From Atopsyche davidsoni (Eukaryota; Arthropoda; Insecta; Trichoptera; Hydrobiosidae): a stretch of 64,000 bases of DNA. Shown here piece by piece: positions 28,491 to 40,135 of the stretch. A program made the translations under genes and the position numbers. Position 1 is the stretch's first letter. Each line of letters opens with the position of its first letter. The stretch covers positions 3,538,501-3,602,500 of the forward strand of contig JAILWY010000024.1 in the NCBI GenBank assembly GCA_022113835.1. Direction: 5' to 3'. A model generated the notes under the pieces. The model had not been told where the DNA came from. It saw nothing but the letters and a program-made list of their open reading frames with translations, and did no database searches.

Positions 28491-30200
28491 ATATATATGC
28501 TGCTATTTGTCTGGTAATGAGTAATGGCCATTATGTGTACGTGGTCTGTTTACTTGGAATGTATGCCATAGCTGTATTGCCGTTGCATCCTTATTTTGAA
28601 GCGGTTGCTGTCCAGAAAAATTAGCGAACCAGCGATCGTCAACGTAGAATCGTGCTGGTGATGAAAAATGCGTTGAATGAGTTTTATAGCCGAATTTCAA
28701 TATCACCATAAAACTTCATTTGGTTTTCCACGACTGAGTAGTTTAATTTGTAATACTCTATTTTTGTAAACAACAAATATGAATAGCAAGGAAATTGTGA
28801 TATATATTTTATATTTGAGCGCTTTTGCCTTTTAAATAGTTTTTTCAGGCGAACAAATAAAAAAAAGGTTTTTAAACATTCCCGAGTCAAGTTTCTCCAC
28901 AACCGCCCTTTTTATTCTGAAATCTGCGATTTGCGGCCCCCGTTACAGGGAGATTGCTCTACCCTGCCCTTTAAAACCCACTCTGAGGAGGTTGTGGCGT
29001 TGGCGAGCAGGAATTTTTCTCCTGAATCCTATAATCATGGGTCGCAACTCTCGACGGTTACAATGCAATCAAAATTCCGCAAACGTGTGCCCGAATGCGG
29101 GCATTCCGTACAAGGCCTAGCAGTTTATTCTTTTGTAATTATATAAATATTTCAAATACACCTATAAACGCGCGGATTATAAATAATTATATTCCTGAAA
29201 TTTAATATACAGGATGATTCCAAACATATTACATTATTTTATAAAAATTCAGCATTTTTCAAAATTAACAAACAAGAATGTAAAACTTTAATAAAAAAAA
29301 AAATGTTTTCTAATAATTTCAGGTATTTACTTAATAATAATATATAAAAAGTTAGTATTTTATTTTTGTACTTTCATCAGTTTAAAAAAAATAATTACAT
29401 GCACTGTTAGTTTCATGCTGTATTTGCTTGTTTTCAATTGATTTTCTATAATAGTAAAAAATTGACAAAAAAGTATGTGGTATACTTTAAAGATTACCGC
29501 AAATTGTACGGTCTACAACCACTACAGTATTTGGTCTTATAATGTCTATAATTGTATGGCAAGATAATTTTGCGGTCTATAAGGGATCAGTGGATCGATG
29601 GTTCTCTGAAATTCATTGCAGACTAATCAGACATAACGGAATTAAAAGTAAAATATACATTTACGTAAATTGTTTTAATTGAAAAAAGTTCAATGAACTC
29701 GCTGATTTTTTTCTTCTGAAAGAAGTAAACTATCGACTTAATAAAAATACTCAAATGGGGTTATTTAAATTTTTTTGATCGTGAAATATAAGTATTTCAA
29801 AAATATATAAAAATAAATATTTGTGTAGAAGTAAAAAAACCTACAAAATTATGACGCGGCATATAAACCGAGAGCAAAATTTAAAAATATTGAATACAGA
29901 AATAATTTAATTACACCGGAAGTTGGATGCAACTTAAACTTCTAACTATTTGCTCGCATATCTCTCATTTCCGGTAGCTCTTGGCGCTCCATAGACCTCT
30001 TTATCTGATTACACGAGACAGGATGTCTCCCGTTCGTGGCGATAGAATCGACATACTTCACGCTCATATAAAAAAAAAATATTATTTAAAATAAACGATC
30101 TATTCAAGCAGAGAAGTAATCAAGTTATGAAAAATCGATACTTGACATTTCTTATCAAATACTTGCGATTATATAAATTAGATATATATATATATATATT

Positions 30201-32394
30201 AGGGTGTCCCTTAAAATTCAAGTTCAATATTTTTTTACGCATACCTTCTTAAAAGTTTAGTAATAACCCTATATTGTCTAGAAAAAAATATTAGTTCGAT
30301 TTATAAACGGTAACCCGTGCCGACTTGCGATTTTAACTTGTCCATACAAGTTGCGTAAGTACTGCGCTGTGACTTGTAACTGCATGTTTTATTTGTCATT
30401 TCATACGTGATTTTTGAGATTAGTAGTGCTCCATTGTTTAGTGCGTTAACATGTTGGTGGAATTACGGAGTGATAAACAAAATAATTTCCTTATCGGTTT
30501 GCCTAGATATCAAATAAATGGTGCAAAATTACCATCTACTCGACAAATTCCCTCGGTCCTATTTTACAATATTCATGAGGTTAAACTGATTGTTAGTGAA
30601 AGTGCAAATCTTGTGATTAGGGAGTGCATCATATATTGGGAAAAAGCAAGAATTCCAACAAGGGCATATCCTAACTGTGTGAAGAAACTTGTTGATTTAT
30701 ATCATGTTTGGAGAGAGTTGCAAAAAAAATTGTAAGAAAACTCAGGTTACGTTCAAGAGCCGTGAGAACAATTTCAAAATTGATCTTGATAATTTGTTTG
30801 ATATTGCACATGCTGATGCTTTTGAGAGAATGAAAATAGAGTAAGATAAATTATTTTTAATGAAACAGAGAGAGCCAGATCGACCAGGATGCTTAGGTGG
30901 TGTTGATAAAAAATTGTCGGAAAAAGAAGATAGATCTAAACAACGACGATTGGAAGAAGAGGAAAGGGTTGTAAGACAAAGATAACCACTAGCTGCTGAA
31001 ACTAGAAAATCAAGGGCAGAAGCAATAAAATCTGACTTCTTTGGAAGTAATGTACCCGACGTAGTCACAGTCCATTGAGAAAACTATTACCCGGGTTAGA
31101 TGTACGAAGTTCTAAAGAAGAACGCTTGCCAGTTATTGCTTCGTTTGACGACAAGGAACAGCTTCTTGCAGTGCCAAAACTAGAAAATTCTTCTGAAAAA
31201 CATCAAGGTAAGGCTGTCTCAACAGCTCTCTTTGACTAGAACCTTTACGATAAAGTACAAATAATGTGCTGCGACACAACAGCTTTCAATACTGGCCGTT
31301 TCAATGGAGCTTGTGCTATTTTGGAGAAACTTTAGGAAGAGAATTGCTGCTCGTCTGTCGTCATCATGTTTATGAATTGGTCTTAAAAGCTGTCTTTGAA
31401 AGCAAAATTAAGTAAATTACTAGTAGCCCAGATACTCCAATGTTTAAAAAGTTCAGAGAAAATTGGAAAAACATCGACGCTAGTAACATTGAACCATCTC
31501 TTAATTTCGTAAAACAACGTGTTGCCGAGACAGACATTCAAGCTTTTTTAATATTTTATAAGGCAGAATTAGACAAAGGTTATGTAAGAGATGACTACCG
31601 CAAATTGGTTGAACTGTGCGTAATATTTTTGGGAGGAGACAGAGGAAAAATTAAAACTAAGCCCCCCCAAAGCCATGCATCAGGCACGCTGGATGGCGAG
31701 AGCGATCTATTCTTTAAAAATGTGTTTACTTCAGTCACAATGCAGAATAACTGCGAAGGACAAAAAGACTCTACAAGATGTTTGCTTATGTTTGTAAAAC
31801 ACTGGATGATTTCGTATCGGAAAAGAGCAAACAATTTTTATCACGACTGCAGATCGACGACAGTTTTCTAAAGGAAGATGTATCTTCTTGGAATAATAAT
31901 AGTGCTTTTGTGGAAGCTAAAAGAAAAATAAGTTATTTGAGGGTTGTGAATGATACTGCTGAAAGGGCTGTTAAAATGATGCAAGATTTTAACGGACTTA
32001 TCGCGGCTGAAGAAGAACAAAAACAGTTCTTGCTGCGCTGTGTCCAGGAACATAGAAAATTGTATCCGGACTGTAAAAAAACAACTCTATTAAAAAGTTA
32101 CCCTGACTGATTGTTATTACTTTATGTTTTTGATTAAAGATTAATGTTCATTTAATTGAATTTTTACTATTATTCACTTAATTTATTGCATTTATAATGA
32201 TTTTATACCAGACCGAAATATCAAGACAAAACACGTTTTTTACTAAACTTTGAAGCTCGGTCGGCACTAGTTGCAATTTTTTTAGAAAGATGAAATTTTA
32301 TATTTGAGCATCTTATAGTATTAGTAAAAAATGTAGAGGGTATGCATTTCGAAATTTGAAAAAAAATTTTTTTTGGTCATATAAGGGACACCCT
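30201..32394 (+). mobile_element. DNA transposon with 13-bp TIRs, decayed
   Basis: The left end AGGGTGTCCCTTA (30201-30213) is the exact inverse of the right end TAAGGGACACCCT (32382-32394). The element is flanked on both sides by TA repeats, so a target duplication (TA or AT-rich) is likely but cannot be sized; one extra T/A pair may belong to each terminus. The interior carries one broken + strand ORF (see the next entry). Length is about 2.2 kb. The superfamily is not certain; the termini do not match any name I can give with confidence. Confidence 0.85.
30451..32110 (+). pseudogene. broken transposase-like ORF of the TIR element
   Basis: Starts MLVELRSDKQNNF at 30451. A frameshift sits in an A-run near 30722, after which KIDLDNLFDIAHADAFERMK continues in a new frame with stops at 30842, 30983 and 31076. 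Further blocks: CCDTTAFNTGRFNGACAILE (about 31265), a stop, then VCRHHVYELVLKAVF, then FKKFRENWKNI, then DDYRKLVELCVIFLGG, and finally LRVVNDTAERAVKMMQDFN with EEEQKQFLLRCVQEHRKLYPD. A stretch between the 'FLGG' block and 'TLDDFVSEK' appears deleted. I recognise the pattern as an unnamed family common in arthropod and cnidarian assemblies. The D-then-CxxH order suggests an RNase-H-like catalytic core; that step is inference. The copy is dead. Confidence 0.75.
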
Positions 32395-34118
32395 AATATA
32401 TATATATTAAAATTTTAGTGCCCATCACTAAAGTACGATAATGAATGGTCAGTATACGTGGACCATTATTTGTGGGATATTTAATGGTTCGTAAATGACA
32501 GAAGACGGAACCCAAATAAAACCGCAATTGGAAAAAAATCGACAAACCCACAGTAAATATTTATAGAAGCCTAACAAGCGACGTACGCAAAAAGCGGTAC
32601 GATTTAAGCAGCCTGCACACGCAGCAACGATTTGTGATCAACACAAATACCGTCCTCTTATATCTGATACTTATTATATATTCATATACACATACTCATG
32701 CTAAAATGTTGAAAACGATAAATTTGATAAATCTTCAATTAACAAAATGCCGTTTATCATCTTGCACCGTAACTGCTTCACTGGTGACAAGCGATACTAA
32801 GCATATATACGCATATGAGAAACATTATTTAATTGCATGGAATTACGCAGAAGCAGTCACTTTTGCGCGAACAAAAACCTGATATTGTACGCGTTAAAGA
32901 TAGCAGTTCTTCATTTACAGCTGCCACATTATAATTACATATTTCATTCACGATAAATTGATTTTTTTCCCCCTTTGCCGGCCGGCTGATAACACTGATT
33001 ATGTAGTAGATATATCTACCGAGAATGTCATTAAGTCTACTTAATGCCAGTATTGAAAACGACATGTAAAAAGCATAATAAGGTTCTATATTAATAGGTA
33101 GGCTCTTTTTTCACGAGAAACCGACGACGCGGCCATTGTGCGGCGGTAAAAAACCGAGACCGCGGTCACTCGATATAGAAATGGGCAACCATCCATACAA
33201 TACTTATGAGTATAATAAATATATATATATAAATAAAAATAAAAAAAACAGTATTCAATTCCCACATATAAAAATATAAATAAAAATCGTTGATCGTCTT
33301 AAAAAAAATATATATATATATATTAAGAGGCTCGCGCCCCACAGGTTGATAGCAGCAGTCTGCGTAAATATTGTACTAGACGCGACGTGCTCTTAAAAAA
33401 TGCTGCGTTAAGGCCCTTGATCTCTACTTTCATCACATATGAACAGCCAAACGGCTAGGAGATAACGTTAGTTCATGTCGTGGATCCTTTAATAAGACGC
33501 TTGCCTTGGGTGTGGACTCGCCGCACGCCACTGGCCTGCACGTGCTTTCCTTTGAGTTTGTGTGATTACCATTGTGAGTTTTTGCAGCTCAGCAGGATCG
33601 TCTATTTTCTGGGCCGGTCAGCCTCCATTGTCAAATAAAAAGTTCGCAAAACTTGTACGCGGTCACGCAAAATGTCTTCTCTCGACGACTCGTCGCCATT
33701 TCACAATGTTTGCGACATTATTGCGGTCGAAAATTTGTCGCATGCTTTTTGCAGATAGCCTCGTTTATTATTAGTAGTAATTTGGACCGTGCTAGGCGAG
33801 AGCTGAAAAACATCTGAGGGATCTCCGAATAGATAAATTCAGAGTATTTTCCTTATTGTATTCATCATTGACAAACGCGCCGTTCAAAGAAATGTAACCA
33901 ACAATAGATAAATATATAAAGAATATTTTATTCTAGAAAAGGTCTCAACTTGTATTGAACAGATGTTTTTACATTTTCACGTCTTTTTTTTCTGGCTGAT
34001 CGTCGGCCGCGCCCGAGGCTTCTTCTTGTGCACTTTAAATAAAATATTTTAAACACACGTGTGCTCTGGTCGCTCGCTATGCAGGTTATGCGGTTGATAT
34101 CCTGTTTTTAGATGGTAA
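32395..34118. other. spacer, no gene recognised
   Basis: AT-rich with TA runs (33216-33230, 33310-33325). Near 32605 'AAGCAGCCTGCACACGCAGC' resembles the tandem-repeat phrase at 39440. At 33520-33535 there is a solo 'CCGCACGCCACTGG' end of the 11153 MITE type. Open frames at 33562-33774 lack any domain. Confidence 0.35.
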
Positions 34119-34400
34119 TTGATTTGGGTAGGGATGATTCCTGCTGGCTTGCATGAAGTTTTGAAATCGGTCTCTTCATCATCATCAAAAGATATTGAAA
34201 CGTTTTTCATATGGCAGACGCACACTAATTATCATTTCTTGTTAAATTCTATAATAGCCGCCTCATTATCATCTTCTTCGGGTGCCTCCCGTCAAATGAG
34301 GTTGGTGATCATCCAGCCACTGCAGCGAATTCCGCATCCACGTTAACTTTCTCCTTTCTATGCCTCTTTGTCTTTGTATTTTATCTCGGACAATCTGCTG
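34119..34400 (-). repeat. LINE 3'-end fragment (-)
   Basis: The minus strand contains 'AACGTGGATGCGGAATTCGC', then 'TGGCTGGATGATCACCAACC'. This is the same TWM(Q/R)N...TN tail as at 13190, 37018 and 46440. Broken frames show a truncated copy. Confidence 0.5.
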
Positions 34401-34483
34401 ATTGCCTAATTATATATATAAAAAGTATATAAATTACTGGTTTGCTGTGCTGTGTGCTTTAACACAAAACAAAATATATAAAC

Positions 34484-34514
<31 letters not shown>

Positions 34515-35399
34515 TTTATGTCTAGATTATTTGATTGCAGTTTTTTTTAATATTATATATATATATCACGTAAATCTTTGATATCATAATGCTTTCAGTT
34601 AAAACTCTATAATTCCTGCAACTATTATACTGATTTTATTAATTATTTAAAATTAAGCCAGGAAAGTACAATAAGATTAGTATAAAATTATATCTTACAA
34701 ATAATACTATATAATAATTATAAAATCTCGGATTCAATAAATATCATTGATTAAAAGCTTCATCGCTGTTCATTGTCGCTTATTTTAAATCATAAAAAAA
34801 TAATTAATCAATTTCACCAGAGCTTTTTTCACGCACGCCCCTGGTTTTAAAAAAAAATTAAAATTCTCCTCGTCTTTGTGTTCAATTAAATGTTGTAAAT
34901 TACAACATCTTAAATTACACGCACGTATTCAATTAATCTGGCCGCCTGCTCTATCATAAGTTTTATATGTTAAGTATAGAGTCCAAAAAAAGTCCCGTAA
35001 AGTGACTTTAGGCCGCGGCTTTGTTTTTATTTATTGAAATATAACAATGATTATTTAATAAATCCACACTCTTCGCCCGTACACGTTTATTTAGGGAATG
35101 GATTCGCATGTGAAATGACGAGACAAATTATCGTTTTTTTTTTTTATAAACCATAATTTACTAAGGATGCTGATAAGCAAGCAGTTGGAGGCGTGCTTGA
35201 ACAATCAGGCAGTGTCTAGCACAGTGAGCCTTAAAAAACCTGCATCATTATTAATATTATTTCTACAAAAGTAATAAAAATAATAACTGCACTCTAACTT
35301 GAAACATGTCACAAAGCAAGCGCGCTAACTACTAGACCACGAGAAGATTAAATTTAACAAGACTAGGCAAGAACGCATGCGGATGGCAAATAGTTCTCT
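34401..35399. other. AT-rich spacer
   Basis: Contains a long TA tract (34487-34514) and otherwise low-complexity AT sequence. No coding or RNA gene is supported. Confidence 0.4.
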
Positions 35400-35800
35400 A
35401 GCAGAAACGTGATTCTTCTTCTTCTGCTGTCTCTCCTCACAGAACGTTGGTGACCATTTCCTCGAACATATCCCTGTCCTGAGGCAGTCTCACTATTAAG
35501 GCTGTACTTCCAATCTTCTTGCATCCACGTGAGCTTCCTTCACCCAATGCCCTTGATTTCTTCTATTTTTTCATGGTCAATCAGCTGGGGGATATGCTAT
35601 ATTTATTATTACGAAAAAAACCTTCTTCACCAACGTCAAGACTTCCCTTCATGGTGTCTTAAAGATTATCCCATACATCCATTGCATAGTAGCAGTCTTG
35701 AGTGTCCAAGCTCTCTTGGGCACAGTACTCACTTCAATTTTCTGACCAGCTGCCCAAACACCCATATCTTTCAACCCTCTCCACCACTTTGCTGTCGATG
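35400..35800 (-). pseudogene. LINE 3'-end fragment (-), longest copy
   Basis: On the minus strand 'GGGAAGTCTTGACGTTGGTG' is followed by a block parallel to KYSILQLI, then WMQEDWKYSLNSETA and a sequence corresponding to the '..F.EMVTNV' end of a non-LTR retrotransposon ORF2. The order matches the copies at 28130 and 46440. Several frame breaks are present. Confidence 0.6.
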
Positions 35801-37017
35801 CATTAAAGTTGCCAATCAACTCTCAAAGTGGTGCAATAGAGAAATGCGAAAGAAGAGATTTGATAGACGCGTGTAAATGCCCGCCGTTGCGGGCAAAAAG
35901 GTCGCATAGACATTTTTAATTATCCTTCGGCTGCACGTGATCCTGTTCTCGAAACCAGTTTTTCCTGCTCCGCTTCGCTGGGTGTGCTCCTCCACCGGCG
36001 AGCGAGCTGGCCGTGCACTTCACTCCAAGTCCTCGGTTCTTTTCAACTCGTCACCCTTAATTTGAAGGCCCTGGTGGATCTCACGACACCGCCTTCCACC
36101 GAAATCCACAGCTTACTCACTGAGTTTTCAGTTACTAAGCCTATTCGTCAAAAATACATTTGATTATTCACAATTGACGAAAATACCCGCGTGTTGCAGC
36201 CGCAGCTGTTTTTTCAGGTATTCTCATTATTAAACATGTCATCTTCAGTTTGGAAACCGTACATGTCGATTTCCGCTGTGGTGAAATTCCCATGATTCAC
36301 AGGGTCACTAAAATGTACAGTTTACTAAAACCGGTTCCTTTCAAGTTTATTGGATTTGTCATTGTGGACGTAAATAAAGAGCCGACTACACACGAAGCGA
36401 CGCAACTTGCAATCAGCCTACAGCGTCCCTTTACTTTGAGCGTTTTTTGTTGTTGATAATAATTTGATACATTTCATCTAGGATATTTTAATAATAATCA
36501 TGCTATACCACGGTCGGCTGGCACAGGTAATAAGACGTATAAAAACCCGGAAGTGGCGGTTTGAAGCGCTGCGGTGCGAGGGAACGCCACCACCCAGTAA
36601 TCACCCCGCCGCGTATTGTTAATGAAGGTCTTCCCGTGATGTGCACGATTATCAACTGCGCTGCACAGCATGCTCCTCGATAAGATCACCGGGAGTCGCA
36701 TTATTTTAACAGTTATTTTTCTTTGAAAAAAAAAAAAATATATATATATATAATTTGTAGAGAAATTCTCTAATAAGAGGTCCGTAGTCCAAAGTGGTTG
36801 CACGAGTTTTCAAAGCAATGTTGAGATGAGCAGCTGAGTGATGGCACCGCAGTGCTGGAGACGGACGCTAATGACGCTGGTCAGGTTATTACCCCTGTCT
36901 CCAGGTGGAATCCCAAAGGTCAGGGTGGGCAGCCTCCAGGTCGGGCTGGAATTCAATTTGCAACGTGTTGCAACACACAACCGCCATGTTACCACACATT
37001 TAGATAACCAATTATCC
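35801..37017. other. spacer with moderate GC, no gene recognised
   Basis: Positions 35880-36120 and 36500-36680 are GC-moderate, and several short frames are open on both strands without domains. Positions 36380-36420 ('CGACTACACACGAAGCGACG') carry a worn version of the satellite phrase seen at 39440. Confidence 0.3.
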
Positions 37018-37145
37018 ATCCTTCTTCTTCTCCAAGATTGGTGACCATCTCACGTCTTACCGATCCGGCTGACTGGCGTAAATTCTGCATCCACGTTGTT
37101 TTTTTTCGCCTTCCAGTGCCTCTTTTTTATTAGATGCTTTTTGAT
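37018..37145 (-). repeat. LINE 3'-end fragment (-), short
   Basis: The minus strand reads 'AACGTGGATGCAGAATTTAC' (the TWMQNLR phrase) and continues to 'GAGATGGTCACCAATCTTGG' (EMVTNL). This is the last hundred or so bases of the same LINE family. Confidence 0.55.
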
Positions 37146-38990
37146 GAGTAAGAAGTTTGATATAACTCAAATACTGTCGCCTTCAAAAATTCACAAATAA
37201 AATGCTTAAAAGATATTTATTTACAAAATATATTATATGTATTGAAAAAAAAAACGCGAAATAAAGTTATTTTAAAAATAAGTACCATACAGTGAAGGTA
37301 TTGTACTTTATCTCACAAATTTGTAAAAAAATATTTTTGCTATATAGCAGAGTAACAATTATGTAATTGTATACAATAGGGGTGTCATAGTCATAGGCGT
37401 AGAACAAGTGAGGAGAAGGAGGTGAGAAATACACACTATGTCTACTATACACTGTGCTTCAGTACTAGGTGCACTCTCGCAGATAAGCAAAATATATGTT
37501 CTAGCATACAATAACATACAGCATACATGCATCTAAATTAGTGCAACTTTACGAAACGTAGGAACTTAATATACGAAAGAAATTTATTAATAAAATACGG
37601 GAGGCTTTTATGACTAACGCATTATTCACACTGAAAACATTTCAGCGGCCACGAATTTACAATATAATTTTCAAATAAAATGTCCTGCCAGTCTCGCGTT
37701 GCAGACCACTGTGCAGCGCAAATGCGATGAATTTGTTCTGGAATGTTCTCAGCCGCACAATGTGCCGGCGTCTCCGCTGCCTATTGAGTCGGCGACGGTG
37801 ATATTGCATGATTTATCGTTCCAAAGCGCCTCAGCTCCCCCTGACCGTAGAATATTCGCAGATATTACAAGCCCCATGCACGAGAACCGGCGCACATCAA
37901 TTACCACGGCCGATGCCAACTGTGGAAGTGATTTTTTTTTTGCGTATATTAAAATGGCTTTTTTTTCGCCGCTCTGGCCGGGGACTCTTCGGCTGTTCCT
38001 GCTAAACAGGTTGTTTGCAGTAATGGGAACTATCGACTCCAACACTCGATAGTCCGCTGCTCACTTCTGCCGTCTGTTAGGATACATGACCACATTCGTT
38101 TCGGGCTATCAAATTATCCGAATTTTTATTGAAAAATACCAGGTTGAATATTCGATTATCCGGACTCTCATAGTCATAGTCTTAATAACAGAAACTGAAA
38201 ATTACAAAATTTGGCTGTGTATTATTGACCAACCTTATAAAGCCGTTTTATATTATTATACTTTCAAAATATACTTATTGAAGTGTTAAGTTATATGATT
38301 TATATTATTATGCTTATAATTCCTGTAATCGTAGTTATAGGACTAGTTTCGATAATGAATCGACCGATCGATTAAACATTGAAGGTATTCCAGTTTTTGT
38401 TTCACATGAGTGTATGAGTAATGGAAACCAGAGGGTACATCGTTCACGGGCACACATCAATTGAAAACTTTATTAAAAGACCTTGAAAATTTCACTTTCT
38501 CATTGTTATAATAATCGACTGCATGGTTTATCTTCGTTCAAGCAAACGCATCCCGAACTGGTTTCATTGAACTTGCGTGTATTGTTTTGCACAGAAAGCC
38601 GTTGAACCCATATAAAAAAATAATAGCTGTCGTAGAAATATAAATACTTAATTATAAAACGATTAAATATTATTAAAACTGCTGTGCGGTGCATTTGCAG
38701 TGAACTTATAGCACACTGCTTTGTTATACCTTTTTGAATACTTCGTGCCTAATTTGAGCACAAAAAACGTTACATATAAAAAAAAATAGACGCGATTAAA
38801 TATTTAATTTATACGGATGGCTGTGCGGTGTTTTATTAATATCACACAGTGTGCTCTAAGCGTCGTTTTTGTGTCAAATTTTAATTTCATTGAAGATAAT
38901 TTTATTTATTGTTTTTGTACACGCTACCCCGTGGCTAGTGCGCTTTTGTCTTCGTTTTTGAAGTGTAATTTATATTTAAAAAAAAAACTT
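37146..38990. other. spacer, no gene recognised
   Basis: Positions 37685-38050 are GC-moderate and open for 117 codons on + and 98 on - (37699-38052, 37749-38045). Neither product has a recognisable motif, and the simultaneous openness argues for chance or a transposon remnant. Confidence 0.3.
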
Positions 38991-38996
38991 TTTTGA

Positions 38997-39345
38997 TAGG
39001 TGTCCGGTATTCTATTGTTTTTGCCCACTGTGCGCGTAAAATTCGACCCGTCCGCCGCGATGTGCAAGTGCGGAAACGATCGCACATCCAACTCATAACG
39101 ATCGGTGTCCGGTAGTCTCGCGCCTCCGCCCACTGTGCGGCGAAGGTGCGTTGACTCCGGAACGCGCGTCCACGCAGCCGCGGCGTCTTCCGCTCATCTC
39201 CGCCTCCCCTCGTGTCCTCCCCGACTCGCAGGCAGGCGGCGCCTTTAATTGACCCCCGGGCACGCGAGATTGTGCAACCTCCCGCGCCTGTGTGAACCGC
39301 TCGGCCCGAGCAGCCTGCACACGCTGCAGCATAATCGACCACCGA
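38997..39345. repeat. GC-rich island with duplicated 'GGTGTCCGGTA' unit
   Basis: 'GGTGTCCGGTATTCT...GCCCACTGTGCGCG' (from 38999) recurs 105 bases later as 'GGTGTCCGGTAGTCT...GCCCACTGTGCGGCG' (from 39104). The island ends with 'GCAGCCTGCACACGCTGCAG', the phrase that heads the units of the adjacent 126-bp tandem repeat. Three overlapping minus-strand open frames here are a by-product of GC content. Confidence 0.55.
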
Positions 39346-39409
39346 GTGGTGATCGGCTTATTTAGAGTGTTTTTTTAAAAATAGTTGTACAACAACAACA
39401 CAACACAAA

Positions 39410-40135
39410 GTAAAGCTCTATTGACCAATCACCAATCGGTTAAGCAGCCTACACACGCTGCGGTATTATCGAACTCTTATTTAAGACGTTATTTATAACC
39501 CTATCTGTGTAAACAATACAATGTCTATTTTTTTTAATATTGGTTCATATGTAGAGTGTGATTGTTAAAAATTCTCGATTAATGGATGTGATTCGTTAGT
39601 ACAAGGGTCAGTACACCGGCCACGTTAGCCTCGGGGATGTGGGTTCAAATCCCACACAAATCACGATGATATTTTTCTGAGAATTTTTTTAATCATCTTC
39701 TATGTGTGAACTAATAATGTGCCTAATCATATTAGTAATAAACAATACAAAATAAAACTCTATTGACCAATCACCAATCGGTTTCTTAAGCAGCCTACAC
39801 GCGCTGTGGTATTATCGACAGTAGCAAACTCTTATTAAGGCCGTTATATATAGCCCTATCTATGTAAACAATACAAAATAAAACTCTATTGACCAATCAC
39901 CAATCGGTTTCTTAAGCAGCCTACACACGCTGCGGTATTATTGACAGTAGAGAACTCTTGTTTAGGCCGTTATTTATAACCCTATCTATGTAAACAATAC
40001 AAAATAAAACTCTATTTACCAGTCACCTATCGGTTTCTTATGCAGCCTATACACGATGTAATACAATCGACAGTATCGAACTCTCAAATAGTTTTTTGAC
40101 AAAGTGCTGTTCGGTTTCTTAAGCAGCCTACACAC
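39410..40135. repeat. 126-bp tandem repeat array
   Basis: Units read 'AAACAATACAAAATAAAACT', 'CTATTGACCAATCACCAATC', 'GGTTTCTTAAGCAGCCTACA', 'CACGCTGCGGTATTAT', then 'GACAGTA', 'AACTCTT' and 'CCGTTAT...AACCCTATCTATG'. Starts at 39741, 39867 and 39993 give exact 126-base steps. The first unit (39410-39521) is interrupted by a SINE. Beyond about 40060 the units decay and shorten, with traces to about 40450. Confidence 0.85.
39522..39739 (+). mobile_element. tRNA-derived SINE with 11-bp target duplication
   Basis: A 218-base insert flanked by AAACAATACAA on both sides (39511-39521 and 39740-39750), inside a tandem-repeat unit. Positions 39588-39664 form a tRNA-like head: GTGATT pairs with AATCAC, and GTGGG-TTCAAAT-CCCAC is a perfect T-arm containing a Pol III B box (GGTTCAAATCC). 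The base before the anticodon is A instead of the universal T, so it is not a working tRNA. The tail block 'GTGCCTAATCATATTAGTAA' is shared with the copy near 54970. Confidence 0.85.

Noticed and set aside
37699..38052. 117-codon + ORF
   Set aside because: The minus strand is open over the same stretch and neither product resembles a known protein; likely a remnant or chance.
38924..39342. Three overlapping minus-strand ORFs in the GC island
   Set aside because: Open frames arise from high GC and a 105-base duplication; no motif or splice support.
39588..39664. Possible functional tRNA
   Set aside because: The acceptor and T-arm pair well, but the universal T before the anticodon is A and the head sits in a SINE with target duplication.
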